From positions 1,054,001-1,118,000 of the forward strand of contig CAWDMA010000001.1 of assembly GCA_963803425.1 (NCBI GenBank): 64,000 nucleotides of DNA, given 5' to 3'. Position 1 is the stretch's first letter. Each line of letters opens with the position of its first letter. The notes under the pieces were generated by a model. It did not search any database, was not told the origin of the DNA, and saw nothing but the letters and a program-made list of their open reading frames with translations. The stretch comes from DASPWW01 sp963803425 (GTDB taxonomy: Bacteria > Actinomycetota > Thermoleophilia > Solirubrobacterales > 70-9). Both the position numbers and the translations under genes were made by a program. Positions 45,548-55,524 of the stretch are shown here, piece by piece.

Positions 45548-46713
45548 CTAGCTCCCGCCGGCCGCCTCCCGGAGCTGCTCGCGGCTGAAGCCGTCGAGCA
45601 GGTGGCGAAGCCGGGGCGGGCCCTCGTCGTCGACCACCGCGACCGTCCCGGGCCAGAACACGCTGCCGCGGGAGGTGGGCCGCAGCAGTGAGGCGGCGTG
45701 CACCCAGCTGCCCCGTGTTGAGCAGCCGGGCGCCGCCGCGGGTCTGCCAGTCCGAGCCCGGTTCGCCCTGGAGCGGCCCGCGCCGGTGCGTGTGGCCGAA
45801 GATCACGTACTCGGCGTCGATCGCGAGCCGGTCCACGAGCTCAGCCATCGCCCTCACCCCGGCGCGCTTGATCTCCTCGACCGAGATGTCCGGACGCAGC
45901 GGCCCCAGCCCGAGCCGGTTGAGCACCGCGACCGCGCCCGGCAGCGCGACCGAGCCGAGCAGGCGGCCGCGGATGCTGGGCCCGCGGCCGGTGCGGCCGT
46001 GGACCGCCTCCCAGACGCGCGCCGAGGAGCCCTCGCCCAGCGCCCGCCGAGTCCGCCGCCCGCTCTGGGCGATCGAGTACAGGAACCCGTACAGCGGCGC
46101 CTGCACGGACTCGTAGTCGTCGGTGGACCTGAGTCCGTCGGGGAGCGCCCCCGACATCCGCTCGACGAGCGCGATCGCGAGTCGCTCGAAGGTCGGGACG
46201 GTGATGTGGCAGTCCAGGTAGTGCCCGTGGGTGGCGTACACGCGCGGCGTGATCCAGATCCCCGGATAGGCGAGCTCGAGCTCGACCCCGGGCATCATCC
46301 CGGCGAGCTCCGCTGCGACGCCGAGCCGCGGCGCGCCGCGCTGCTCGAGGCCGAGCGGCTGGGGCCGATCGACGCGGCGGGCATCGAGCCACGGCGCGAT
46401 CAGGTGATGGTCGTGGTTGCCGGGGACGAGCACGATGCGGCGGTCGCCCGCGACCTCCGTGAGCCGCGCGAGGAAGGGGCGGGCGATCTCGAGCGCGGCG
46501 CTGAGTGGGCGGTCCCGGAGCTCGACCACGTCGCCGAGCAGGACGACCTGGTCGGCGTCCGCGAGCTCGGCCATCAGCAGCTCGCGGGCGTGCTCGCGGC
46601 GGAGCAGGTCGCCGTCGAAGCGGGAGCCCAGGTGCAGGTCGGATAGGACGAGCGTCCGGATGAACGGATGTTTATCGGGGCCGCGAGCGGCGCGGGTCCG
46701 CCGCCGCTGGCAC
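45548..46713 (-). pseudogene. Calcineurin-like metallophosphoesterase (LpxH-like), two frameshifts
   Basis: Metal-dependent phosphoesterase. Motifs are complete: LVLSDLHLGS, VVLLGDVVELRD, VLVPGNHDHHL, VYATHGHY and VIFGHTHRRGP. Near 45718 the frame is lost after LLNTG; dropping one G gives the natural end SWVHAASLLRPTSRGSVFW to the stop at 45548. At the 5' side no canonical start is in frame with the first motif, but removing one base from the C run at 46677-46680 gives GTG 46713 (VPAAADPRRSRPDKHPFIRT). Both changes lie in G/C runs. The family includes UDP-diacylglucosamine hydrolases; the true substrate is unknown here. Confidence 0.75.
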
Positions 46714-46750
46714 TAGACTGCGCCCGCGACAACCCACAAGGGAGGTATGG

Positions 46751-47299
46751 ATGGCAACGGCTGAGAGCACACTGGAGCAGGCCGCCACTAAGTGGTGGGT
46801 CCCCGCTCTGATCGGCCTGCTGTCGGTGGCCGCGGGAATTCTCGCGCTCGCCTACCAGGAGATCACGCTGCTCGCGCTGGGCCTGATCCTGGGGGTCTAC
46901 GTGCTCATGTTCGGCGTCTTCTCGCTGATCGAGGCGTTTGAGCCCGATACGCCCGAGAGCCACAGCGGGCTGCGCGCGGTCGTCGGGATCCTCGCGGTCC
47001 TAGCCGGTCTCGTGCTGATCGTGCGGCCGGGCGCGAGCGTGCTCGTCCTGCTGCTGGCGCTCGGCTTCTGGTTCATCATCACCGGGGTCGGCGACCTGGT
47101 CCGCGGGATCAGCCAGCCCGGGCACCGGTTCATCTCGATCCTGCTCGGCCTGGTCGGGATCGCCGCCGGCGTGATCGTGCTCGGCGATCCGGACATCGGA
47201 CTGAGCACGCTGGCGATCCTCGCCGGGATCCTGCTGATCGTCCGTGGCGTCGTCGAGATGGCGCTCGGATGGGAGCTGCGCCGCATCCACGCGTCCTGA
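46751..47299 (+). CDS. HdeD/DUF308-family membrane protein
   Basis: A 182-residue protein with six hydrophobic helices arranged as three pairs. It starts after a good site (GGGAGG upstream of ATG 46751). Segments such as WWVPALIGLLSVAAGILALA and GFWFIITGVGDLVRGISQPG show the DUF308 pattern with Gly-rich helix pairs, as in HdeD of enteric bacteria, an acid-resistance membrane protein. Role here unknown. A very stable hairpin follows the stop by 21 bases. Confidence 0.9.
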   Translation: MATAESTLEQAATKWWVPALIGLLSVAAGILALAYQEITLLALGLILGVYVLMFGVFSLIEAFEPDTPESHSGLRAVVGILAVLAGLVLIVRPGASVLVLLLALGFWFIITGVGDLVRGISQPGHRFISILLGLVGIAAGVIVLGDPDIGLSTLAILAGILLIVRGVVEMALGWELRRIHAS

Positions 47300-47320
47300 C
47301 GAGTACCCGTCGGAGGGCAT

Positions 47321-47358
47321 CGCATAGGCCGGCGGGCGGATGCCCGCCGGCCTATGCG
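47321..47358. terminator. Terminator hairpin after hdeD-like gene
   Basis: A perfect 17-bp stem (CGCATAGGCCGGCGGGC, 47321-47337, with 47342-47358) and a GGAT loop. No T run follows. It starts 21 bases after the DUF308 stop and 86 bases before the next gene. Confidence 0.75.
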
Positions 47359-47406
47359 TGTCCCGTGACCGCATCGGGGCCGTGGCGGGAATAGACTCGC
47401 GCCCAG

Positions 47407-50400
47407 ATGGCGACGCGGGTCGAGGAAGGACGTCGCACCACGACCATCGAGGTCGAGAATCCCGCCACCGGCGAGGTCGTGGGAACCGTCCTGGATCTGA
47501 GTGCCGCTGATGTCGCCGCACTCGTGCAGCGGGCCCGGGCTGCTCAGCCCGGGTGGGAGGCGGCCGGCTTCGAGGGGCGCGGCGAGGTTCTGTCCGCCGC
47601 CCGCCGCTGGATCGGCGAGAACTCCGACCGGGTGGTGGAGACGATCGTCTCGGAGACCGGCAAGAGCTGGGACGACGCCCAGTTCTCCGAGGTCACCTAC
47701 GCGGTCTCCTCGCTCGCGTTCTGGCCGCGGATGGCGCCCGGCTTTCTGGCCGACGAGGAGGTCGAGACCGCGAACCCGTTCGTGCGCGGCCGCCGGCTGG
47801 TTGTCCGGTACCGGCCGGTCGGCGTGGTCGGAGTGATCGGGCCGTGGAACTACCCCTTGACGAACTCGTTCGGCGATTGCGTCCCGGCGCTGGCGGCCGG
47901 CAACTCGGTGATCATGAAGCCCTCGCCCGAGACGCCGCTCACCTCGCTGCTGATGGCCGAGATGCTCGCCGAGTGCGGACTGCCCGACGGCGTCTTCCAG
48001 GTCGCCACCGGCGGCGGCGAGACCGGCGGTGCGCTGGTCGACGCGGCCGATTACGTCCACTTCACCGGCTCGGTCGCCACCGGCAAGAAGGTGATGGCGC
48101 GCGCGGCCGAGACGCTCACCCCGGTGGGGCTGGAGCTGGGCGGGAAGGACCCGATGATCGTGCTCGCCGACGCCGACCTGGAGCGGGCTGCGAACGCGGC
48201 GGTCAACTACGGGATGGGGAACGCCGGGCAGACCTGCATATCGGTGGAGCGGGTGTACGTCGAGGCGCCCGCCTACGACGAGTTCGTAGGCCGCGTCGCC
48301 GAGCTGGTGGCGATGCTCCGCACCGGGGCCCCGGCCGGCCCCGGCAGCGTCGACCTCGGCGCGATCATCTTCCCGCCGCAGATCGACGTGATCGCCTCGC
48401 ACGTCGCCGACGCGGTCGAGCGCGGCGCCACGGTCCGCACCGGCGGCGGGCGCGCCGCGGGGCCGGGTCGCTTCTTCGAGCCGACTGTGCTGACCGAGGT
48501 CGACCACTCGATGCTGTGCATGACCGAGGAGACCTTCGGCCCAACCCTGCCGGTGATGAAGGTCGCCGACGCGGACGAGGCGGTCCGGCTCGCGAACGAG
48601 GGCCGCTACGGTCTGCAGGCATCGGTGTGGTCGCGCGACGAGCGGCGCGGGGAGGAGATCGCCCGCCGGGTCGAGGCCGGGGCGGTGTGCGTGAACGATG
48701 CTCAGATCAACTACGCGGCGCTGGAGCTGCCGATGGGCGGCTGGAAGCAGTCCGGACTGGGCAGCCGCCACGGCGCGGACGGGATCCGCAAGTACACCTC
48801 CCGCCAGTCGATCCTCGTCACGCCCTCGACCGCCGGCGCCCGCGAGGCCCACTACCTCCCGTTCCGGGCGGACACCACCGTTCAGGTGGCCCAGGCGGTC
48901 GGCTTCCTCGCGACCAGCGAGCTGCTCACCGACGCCCAGCGGCTCACCCTCGCGACTCTCTGCGACACGGTCGTCCCCTCGGTCGACGCGGAGGACGACC
49001 CGACCGGGTTCTGGGCGCGTGCCGCCTCCGATCTGGCGGTCCCGGAGGCGATCGAGCAGGCGATCTCGACGCTGCCCGCCGAGAACGTCGAGGGGCTCGC
49101 GTCAGTGCTCGACGCGCTCGCGGCGGAGGGGTTCGACGCGGCCCCCCAGGAGGCGCGTGAGGCGATCCTGCACGCTTTCTCGGACTCCGGCCCGGAGGGT
49201 CTCGCCGGGATCCACGCGATCCGGGGGCTGACGCTGACGCTGCACTACGCGCTCCCCGATCTCGGCACCGGCCTCAACCCGAACTGGGCCGCGATCGGAT
49301 ATCCGGGCCCTCAGTCGCCGCCGCGCGACGTGCCCAAGGAGCTCCGGATCACGAAGCCCGAGGGCGCCGAGCTGACGATCGATGCGGACGTGTGCGTGGT
49401 CGGGTCGGGCGCGGGCGGCGGCTTGATCGCCGGCGAGCTCGCCGCGGCCGGCAAGCAGGTGTGCGTGCTGGAGATGGGCGAGTACCTGAACGAGGCGGAC
49501 TTCCTGGGCCTGGAGCTGGCCGCCTACCAGCGCATGTACCTGAACGGCGGGCCGTTCTCGACGGCCGAGGGGCAGGTCTCGATCCAGGCCGGGGCGACGG
49601 TCGGGGGCGGGACCACGATCAACTGGACCAACTCCCTGCGCACGCACCCGTGGGTGCGCGAGGAGTGGGCGCGCGAGTTCGGGCTGGAGGGCCTCGACGG
49701 GCCGGAGTACGACCGCCACCTCGACGCCGTGATGGACCGGCTCGGCGCCACGGACGAGTGCAGCGACCTGAGCGAGGGCCACCGGCGGCTGCAGGCGGGG
49801 TGCGAGGCGCTCGGATACGACTTCCGCCCGACAACGCGCAACACCGACCCGTCCAGCTACGACCCCGCGCTCGCCGGGTTCATGGGATACGGCGACGTGT
49901 CCGGATCGAAGCGCAGCACCGCGAGGACCTACCTCGTCGACGCACAGCAGCACGGCGCCGAGATCGTCGCCCGGTGCCGGGCTGATCGGATCCTCGTCGA
50001 GGACGGCCGCGCCGCGGGAGTCGAGGCGACCTACGCGGACGCCGACGCACACGTCGCCCGTGTGCTGGTCCGCGCGCCGCAGGTGGTCGTCGCCTGCGGC
50101 TCGATCGAGTCACCGGCGCTGTTGCTGCGCTCCGGGATCGGGGGGCCCGCGGTGGGGCACAACCTCCGCCTCCATCCGACCACCGCGGTCAGCGGCCAGT
50201 ACGCCGAGCCGGTCGATCCGTGGTGGGGACCGCCGCAGGCCGCGATCTCGCACGAGTTCGCCGATCTCGAGGACGGTTACGGGTTCCTGATCGAATGCCC
50301 GCATCACACCACCGGCCTCGCGGCCGCAGCCACACCGTGGGAGTCGGGCCGGGGTCACAAGGAGCTGATGTTGCAGTGGTCACGGACCGCGAGCTTCATC

Positions 50401-50865
50401 AACCTCACCCGAGATCGGGGCAGCGGGCGGGTCACGATCGACGACAGCGGCGCCGCCGTGCCGCAGTACGCGCTCACCGACGAGGGCGACCAGCGCACGT
50501 TCCGGCGCGGGCTCGCGGAGATGATCCGTCTGCACGAGGCGGCCGGCGCGGTTCGGATGGTGACGCTGTCGCGACGGGCCTGCGTATGGGACCGAGGCGA
50601 TGACCTCGATGCGTACATCGAGCGCGCCACCGCCGGCTCGCTGGCGCCGCGGGAACACGGGATCTTCTCGGCGCATCAGATGGGGAGCTGCCGGATGGGC
50701 ACCGATCCGGATGCGAGCGTCGCGGGCCCGTGGGGGGAGCTGCACGACACCCGCCGCGTCTGGATCGGGGACGCGAGCGCGTTCCCGACCTCCTCGGGCA
50801 CCAACCCGATGATCACGATCATGGCCCTTGCGCATCGGACCGCCGCGGCGGTCGCGAGCGCTTAG
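47407..50865 (+). CDS. Fusion of aldehyde dehydrogenase and GMC-type (long-chain) alcohol oxidase
   Basis: A single 1152-residue frame with two complete enzymes. Residues 1-480 are an NAD(P)-dependent aldehyde dehydrogenase with GVIGPWNYPLTNSFGDCVPA, the catalytic base Glu243 in GLELGGKDP, and nucleophile Cys277 in NAGQTCISVERV. Residues 490-640 form a helical linker of the kind before fatty alcohol oxidases (LTDAQRLTLATLCDTVVPSV). Residues 660-1152 are a GMC oxidoreductase with FAD motif CVVGSGAGGG (G666), the catalytic histidine region FSAHQMGSCRMGTDPD and an Asn in SSGTNPMITIMALAHR. An alcohol could be oxidised to an aldehyde and then to an acid in one protein. Substrate is probably a long-chain or hydrophobic alcohol. 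No stop or frame break is seen at the junction. Confidence 0.9.
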   Translation: MATRVEEGRRTTTIEVENPATGEVVGTVLDLSAADVAALVQRARAAQPGWEAAGFEGRGEVLSAARRWIGENSDRVVETIVSETGKSWDDAQFSEVTYAVSSLAFWPRMAPGFLADEEVETANPFVRGRRLVVRYRPVGVVGVIGPWNYPLTNSFGDCVPALAAGNSVIMKPSPETPLTSLLMAEMLAECGLPDGVFQVATGGGETGGALVDAADYVHFTGSVATGKKVMARAAETLTPVGLELGGKDPMIVLADADLERAANAAVNYGMGNAGQTCISVERVYVEAPAYDEFVGRVAELVAMLRTGAPAGPGSVDLGAIIFPPQIDVIASHVADAVERGATVRTGGGRAAGPGRFFEPTVLTEVDHSMLCMTEETFGPTLPVMKVADADEAVRLANEGRYGLQASVWSRDERRGEEIARRVEAGAVCVNDAQINYAALELPMGGWKQSGLGSRHGADGIRKYTSRQSILVTPSTAGAREAHYLPFRADTTVQVAQAVGFLATSELLTDAQRLTLATLCDTVVPSVDAEDDPTGFWARAASDLAVPEAIEQAISTLPAENVEGLASVLDALAAEGFDAAPQEAREAILHAFSDSGPEGLAGIHAIRGLTLTLHYALPDLGTGLNPNWAAIGYPGPQSPPRDVPKELRITKPEGAELTIDADVCVVGSGAGGGLIAGELAAAGKQVCVLEMGEYLNEADFLGLELAAYQRMYLNGGPFSTAEGQVSIQAGATVGGGTTINWTNSLRTHPWVREEWAREFGLEGLDGPEYDRHLDAVMDRLGATDECSDLSEGHRRLQAGCEALGYDFRPTTRNTDPSSYDPALAGFMGYGDVSGSKRSTARTYLVDAQQHGAEIVARCRADRILVEDGRAAGVEATYADADAHVARVLVRAPQVVVACGSIESPALLLRSGIGGPAVGHNLRLHPTTAVSGQYAEPVDPWWGPPQAAISHEFADLEDGYGFLIECPHHTTGLAAAATPWESGRGHKELMLQWSRTASFINLTRDRGSGRVTIDDSGAAVPQYALTDEGDQRTFRRGLAEMIRLHEAAGAVRMVTLSRRACVWDRGDDLDAYIERATAGSLAPREHGIFSAHQMGSCRMGTDPDASVAGPWGELHDTRRVWIGDASAFPTSSGTNPMITIMALAHRTAAAVASA

Positions 50866-53204
50866 GCCTGCTTCGCAGCGTCGCGCTCCTTGAAGTACTC
50901 CTCGCCCTCGATCCCGAGGTTCGGCATCGTTCGGTCGAGGATCTTGGGCAGGAACCACGTCGCCCGTCCGCACAGCAGCATCACGGAGGGAAGCACGAGG
51001 CAGACGACGGCCACGTCGATCGCGACCGCGACCGCGAACCCGAGCCCGAACTGCTTCACGGTCGGGTCGCCGTTGATCACGAAGCTGCCGAACACGAGGA
51101 TCATGATCGCGGCTGCGGCGACGATCACCCGCGCCGCGCGCCCCAGTCCCTCGACGATCGCCTCGCGGTGGTCGTCGCGCAACGCGTACTCCTCGCTGAC
51201 CCTGGTCAGCAGGAACACGGTGTAGTCGGTCGACAGACCGAACAGGATCGCGAACATCATCAGCGGCACGTAGCTGACGATCGGGAGCGAGTGCTCGAGC
51301 CCGATCAGCTCCACGCCCCAGCCCTTCTCGAACACAGCGGTGATGATCCCGTAGGAGGCCGCGACGGCGAACAGGTTGAGGATCGCGGCGAGCGCCGGGA
51401 CGACGATCGTCCGGAACGCGAGCGTCAGGAGCAGGAAGCTGAGCGCGACGATGATCACGATCACGACCGGGGTCGCGTCGCCGAGCTTCGTCGCGAGATC
51501 GATGTTGGCGGCCGTCGTGCCGCCGACGTACACGGTCAGGTTGGTTCCCCTGATCGCCTTCGGGACCACGTCGTCGCGCAGCTTGTTGACCAGATCCTCG
51601 GTTCGCTCGGACGTCGGCGAGGACTCGGGAACGGCGCTGAACACAGCCGCGGTGTTCGCGTCGTTGAGCGTCGGCAGCGAGACGCTGTCCGCCTTCACGT
51701 CCTTGGTCTTCTGGATGTCGTCACGGAGCTTCGTCAGCCGCGGGTCGCTGGCCGGCGAGGAGAGGTACTCCTCCTGTTGCTGGGCCTCCTGCTGGTCCTT
51801 CTCGCTCGGCGGCTGCTCCTGGCCGAGGGCGACGGCCTCTTCGGTCTGCTGCTCCTGCTGCTGAAGGTCGTCGAGAGACTTCTGGTCGTTCTCGGCAGGC
51901 GGCTTCACCTTCACCGAGACAGACAGCGGGCCGTTCGACCCGACCCCGAAGCCATCCTCCTGCCCGTCGTAGGCCTGCCGCAGCGTCGTGTCCTTCGGGT
52001 ACTGGCCGTTGTCCGCGGCGCCAAGCCGCAGGTCGAGCGCCGGCAGAGCCAGTATCGCGAGCACGATCAGGCCCAGGATCGTCAGCACGATCGGGTGCCT
52101 GCCGACGAAGGCGCCGAACCGCCGCGAGAATGAGGGGGAGGTGCGGTCCGGGTCCTCGCGCGTCTGACCCTTGATGAACGGGATGTGCAGCTTCAGGATC
52201 CCGTCGCCGATCAGGGCGAGCAGCGCCGGGAGCAGCGTCATCGCCGCGACGATGACGACCGCGACGGCGATTGCCGCCGAGTATCCGATCGCGCGAACCA
52301 CCGGGACGCCGCCGAAGTACAGGCACAGCAGCGAGAGGCACACCGTGCCGCCGGCGAACACGACGGCGCCCCCGGAGGTGGCGATCGCGCGGGCGACCGA
52401 CTCGTGGGGCTCCATCCCACCATGGAGCTGACGAATGTGACGGGTGAGGATGAACAGCGAGTAGTCGATCCCCACCGCAAGCCCGAGCATGATCGCGAGC
52501 GTGCTGGCGATCGTCGGAACCTGGATCACCGTCCCGAGGATCCCGATCACGCCCAGCCCGGTCAGCAGCCCGACGATCGCCGTCGACAGCGGCATCGCCA
52601 TCGCGGGAAGCGTCCCGAACATGATCAGCAGCACGATCATCGCCGCGACCACGCCGACGATCTCGCTCAGCTGCGTGCTCGGCGTGGAGATCTCGCTGCC
52701 GAGGTACCCGCCGGCGGAGACCTCGAGGCCGGCCTTCTCGCCCGGGGCGGCGGCGGTGTCGAGTATCTGGTTCGCCTCGTCGGCGTCGAGCTCGTCCTGA
52801 CTCAGCGACAGGAAGGTGGAGACCGAGGCGATCTTCCCGTTATTGCTGATCTCGCCCGCGCCCTCCTCGGAGAGCGGGTCGATCACGTCGGTGACGTACT
52901 TGTCCTTCTTCAGCGCGTCGACGGTGTCCTGGAGCGCGGTCCGGTTCGAGCCCTTGTCGACGTCACCGCTCTTCGACTCGATCACGATCGGCACCGAGCC
53001 GTTCGCATACTTCGGAAGGTCCTTCTCGAGGAAATCGGTCGACTTGGTCGAGTCGCTGCCCGGGATCGTCGTGTCGTCGCTGGTCGGCCTGCCGGTCGAG
53101 TTGGCGATCAGGACGATTGCGAGCGCCGCGACGATCCAGGCGATGATCACCCACGGCGCGCGGCGGGCGGTGAACCCTCCAAGCCGGTACAGCGGACCCG
53201 TCAT
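50862..53204 (-). CDS. MMPL/RND-family transporter
   Basis: A 780-residue RND exporter. An N-terminal helix (PWVIIAWIVAALAIVLIANS) precedes the first extracytoplasmic domain (about 40-190). A helix bundle with LGLAVGIDYSLFILTRHIRQ follows. The second extracytoplasmic domain carries a long coiled-coil region rich in Gln and Glu (LDDLQQQEQQTEEAVALGQE), and a second bundle has FGLSTDYTVFLLTRVSEEYA. The (G/S)xDYxxF motifs occur in both bundles. It exports lipophilic compounds; the coiled coil suggests oligomer or partner contacts. It converges with the fusion gene with a 4-base overlap. Confidence 0.92.
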   Translation of the reverse strand: MTGPLYRLGGFTARRAPWVIIAWIVAALAIVLIANSTGRPTSDDTTIPGSDSTKSTDFLEKDLPKYANGSVPIVIESKSGDVDKGSNRTALQDTVDALKKDKYVTDVIDPLSEEGAGEISNNGKIASVSTFLSLSQDELDADEANQILDTAAAPGEKAGLEVSAGGYLGSEISTPSTQLSEIVGVVAAMIVLLIMFGTLPAMAMPLSTAIVGLLTGLGVIGILGTVIQVPTIASTLAIMLGLAVGIDYSLFILTRHIRQLHGGMEPHESVARAIATSGGAVVFAGGTVCLSLLCLYFGGVPVVRAIGYSAAIAVAVVIVAAMTLLPALLALIGDGILKLHIPFIKGQTREDPDRTSPSFSRRFGAFVGRHPIVLTILGLIVLAILALPALDLRLGAADNGQYPKDTTLRQAYDGQEDGFGVGSNGPLSVSVKVKPPAENDQKSLDDLQQQEQQTEEAVALGQEQPPSEKDQQEAQQQEEYLSSPASDPRLTKLRDDIQKTKDVKADSVSLPTLNDANTAAVFSAVPESSPTSERTEDLVNKLRDDVVPKAIRGTNLTVYVGGTTAANIDLATKLGDATPVVIVIIVALSFLLLTLAFRTIVVPALAAILNLFAVAASYGIITAVFEKGWGVELIGLEHSLPIVSYVPLMMFAILFGLSTDYTVFLLTRVSEEYALRDDHREAIVEGLGRAARVIVAAAAIMILVFGSFVINGDPTVKQFGLGFAVAVAIDVAVVCLVLPSVMLLCGRATWFLPKILDRTMPNLGIEGEEYFKERDAAKQA

Positions 53205-53300
53205 TGAGCAGCCTCCCAGTCGTCGGTGCGATTGATCCCCGCGCCCCTCAGGGCGGCGGGACGATATCGCATCGAGCCCCGTCGGCGGCGAGGCTGTGGC

Positions 53301-54404
53301 TCAGGCGGCGCTCTCTTCGACCGCGGGCGCCCGCCCGCGCCCGCGAATCCGCTCCGAGAGCTCGCGCAGCTTCGGCCACCTCGCCGGGCGCTCGTCCGGC
53401 CGGTGGATCTTCTCCGGCGCCGCTCGCGGCAGCCCTTCCAGAAGCGGCGCCACCTCAGGCGCGCGCAGCTGCTCGGCAACGGTCCGGGTCGCGAGCTCGA
53501 TCACCTCGTTGCGGCGGCGGCCGCTCATCAGGTTGGTGCCCATCACGTGCAGGTCCTCGCCGGTGGGCTGGACGAGCACGATGTCCGCGCCCCCGGCGCG
53601 CAGCGCCTTCGCTTCGCTCCCGAGCCGCCGTCCGGACCCACGATGCATGAGGAAGTTCGGCCACAGCCGCGGGTCCAGGGCGCGCAGGGGGTGCAGGGTC
53701 GAGGTCGGATTGAGGCAGATCACCACGTCGAGGTCCAGGTCCGCGAGCAGGTCCAGGTTGGACGCGGAGAACACGCCGCCGTCGACGTAGTGGCGCTCGC
53801 CGATCTGGACCGGGTGGTAGAAGCCGGGGATCGCGCAGGAGGCCGCCACCGCCTCCGCGAGCTCGGCCGGCGGGGCCCCGTCGGCGCCGAAGGCGACGCG
53901 CTCCCCGGTAGCCAGGTCGGAGGCGACGACCCACAGGTTGGGATGGGGGCTCCACCCCTGGGGCGCCACGCGGCGGACGAGATCCTTGAGCGGCTCGGTT
54001 GAGATCAGGCCCTTGGGCAGCCACCCGCTGAGCACGGTGGCCGGCGGGTGCCGGCCCGGGTCCGTGATCCCGCTGAGCGCGATGCGCCACGAGCCGAGTC
54101 CGATCGAGGGCACTCCGCGGTGCGGTCGGAAGACGGCGCCGCCGGTCCGGTCCGCCATGTAGGCGGGATCCCCGTTCGCGTCGACGACCTCCTCGAACGA
54201 CTCGCCGCGCGAGTGCGCGACCATGAACCACGGCGGGATCCCCGACGCGAGCAGCGCTCCGACCATCGAGCCGGCCGAGGTCCCGACCACGTAGTCGGCC
54301 TCGGCGGGGTCCCAGCCCGTCTCAGTGGCGAGCGCATGCAGCCCGCCGGTCATCCACGCGCCGCCGACGATCCCGCCGGCGCCGAGCACTAGTCCGACCC
54401 GCAT
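53301..54404 (-). CDS. Patatin-like phospholipase
   Basis: A 367-residue serine acyl hydrolase. The oxyanion loop is VLGAGGIVGGAWMTGGLHAL (7-26), the nucleophile Ser43 lies in GTSAGS, and the dyad Asp is D208 in YVDGGVFSA. Enzymes of this type remove acyl chains from phospholipids or other lipids. Start ATG 54404. The C-terminus is charged and basic. It lies 97 bases downstream of the MMPL start on the same strand, so a lipid-related link to the MMPL exporter is possible but not shown. Upstream, 34 bases away, is a methyltransferase gene. Confidence 0.9.
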   Translation of the reverse strand: MRVGLVLGAGGIVGGAWMTGGLHALATETGWDPAEADYVVGTSAGSMVGALLASGIPPWFMVAHSRGESFEEVVDANGDPAYMADRTGGAVFRPHRGVPSIGLGSWRIALSGITDPGRHPPATVLSGWLPKGLISTEPLKDLVRRVAPQGWSPHPNLWVVASDLATGERVAFGADGAPPAELAEAVAASCAIPGFYHPVQIGERHYVDGGVFSASNLDLLADLDLDVVICLNPTSTLHPLRALDPRLWPNFLMHRGSGRRLGSEAKALRAGGADIVLVQPTGEDLHVMGTNLMSGRRRNEVIELATRTVAEQLRAPEVAPLLEGLPRAAPEKIHRPDERPARWPKLRELSERIRGRGRAPAVEESAA

Positions 54405-54438
54405 GACCTCCGCCTGCCCCTGGCGCGGCGCCGCGAAC

Positions 54439-55233
54439 CTACCCGCGGTCCGCCGTGAGCGTCGCGAGGATCCGCGGGTGGCCGTCGATCACCGGTGTGT
54501 CGTGGAGCTCCATCTCGCTGTAGCCAGCGTATCGGGACAGACGGTCGAGGCTTCCGGTCGTGAACTCCCAGAACACGTACGCGTCGCCCCTGTACACCTC
54601 GCCGGGCTCCGGAACGCGGACCGCGCCGTGCTCGGTTCCCTCGTCGTCCGGCACGCCGTGGGTCTCGAGCAGCACCCGGCCGCCCTCGGTGAGCCGGTCC
54701 CGGAGCAAGCTCAGCATCCCGAGCGGGTTCTCGACCCGGTGCAGGATCCCGAAGCAGTAGACGAGGTCGAACCGCTCCTCGATCCGATCGAGGTCGAACG
54801 CGTCGAGGACGCGGTACTCGACCCCGGAGTCGAGCAGGTCGCGGACGGCGCGGAAGCCCTCGCCCCCCTCGAGCTCCGCGTCCCACCGGGAGCGCACCCA
54901 GTGCACGTACTGCTCGTTGTCGATCGCGAGCACGCGCTCGGCGCCGCGATCCTCGGCGACGAAGGCGTAGAACCCGTCGAAGGCGCCGACGTCGAGCACG
55001 CTCATCCCGCCGAAGTCGTCGGGGAGCGCCGGCAGCCGGTAGCGGTGGTCGAGCGCCGCGCCGGGCGTGTAGATGCCCTGCTCGCGGTTCAGCGCGAAGG
55101 TGTGGAACCAGAACGGGACGTCGGCGAGCACCTCGCCCGCTCTGCCCGGATCGGCCTCGATCGGGAGTACGTCCGCGACCTCCTGCTCGGGCGTCTTCGT
55201 GGTTTGGCGTACGGCAAGCTCGGACGGCTCCAT
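54439..55233 (-). CDS. CmoB/DUF1698-like SAM methyltransferase
   Basis: A 264-residue class I methyltransferase. ATG 55233 (AGAGGAGCG upstream) is preferred over 55314. The N-terminal part reads FWFHTFALNREQGIYTPGAA and the SAM loop is MSVLDVGAFDGFYAFVAEDR, close to the DUF1698/CmoB pattern. Motif IV/V is FDLVYCFGILHRVENP. CmoB acts on tRNA wobble uridine in enteric bacteria, but DUF1698-like proteins elsewhere methylate small molecules or glycans. The neighbouring tRNA genes have C34 anticodons and would not be CmoB-type substrates. Function is open. Confidence 0.85.
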   Translation of the reverse strand: MEPSELAVRQTTKTPEQEVADVLPIEADPGRAGEVLADVPFWFHTFALNREQGIYTPGAALDHRYRLPALPDDFGGMSVLDVGAFDGFYAFVAEDRGAERVLAIDNEQYVHWVRSRWDAELEGGEGFRAVRDLLDSGVEYRVLDAFDLDRIEERFDLVYCFGILHRVENPLGMLSLLRDRLTEGGRVLLETHGVPDDEGTEHGAVRVPEPGEVYRGDAYVFWEFTTGSLDRLSRYAGYSEMELHDTPVIDGHPRILATLTADRG

Positions 55234-55360
55234 GTCGTCCGCTCCTCTCTCGTCGGTTTTTCTGCCCCGGGACCCGGCCTGCCCGCCGTGGCCCCTCGGT
55301 CGAGGGTAGTCCAAATCGCGGCGCCCGTGGCCGGCACGGGACCGCTAGATTTGGAGCCCC

Positions 55361-55444
55361 GCGGCTGTGGCGGAACTGGTATACGCGCACGGTTCAGGTC
55401 CGTGTGGGCGAAAGCCCGTGTGGGTTCGACTCCCTCCAGCCGCA
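55361..55444 (+). tRNA. tRNA-Leu (anticodon CAG)
   Basis: An 84-nt cloverleaf. Acceptor GCGGCTG pairs with CAGCCGC (55437-55443), with discriminator A at 55444. The anticodon stem CACGG/CCGTG encloses the loop TTCAGGT, with CAG at 55395-55397. The long variable arm (GGGCGAAAGCCC) is typical of class II tRNAs, as expected for Leu. No CCA is encoded. Confidence 0.95.
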
Positions 55445-55524
55445 TCGTCGCGATAGGCTCGGCGCGTTGCAGGGTGGGCGGCCGCACCCCGCGAGCCTCC
55501 CCGTCAGCAGGGAAGGGGTTGAGG

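Noticed and set aside
46897..48852. 651-codon minus-strand open frame over the DUF308 and ALDH region
   Set aside because: Antisense to two clear genes and composed of low-complexity Arg/Asp/His sequence.
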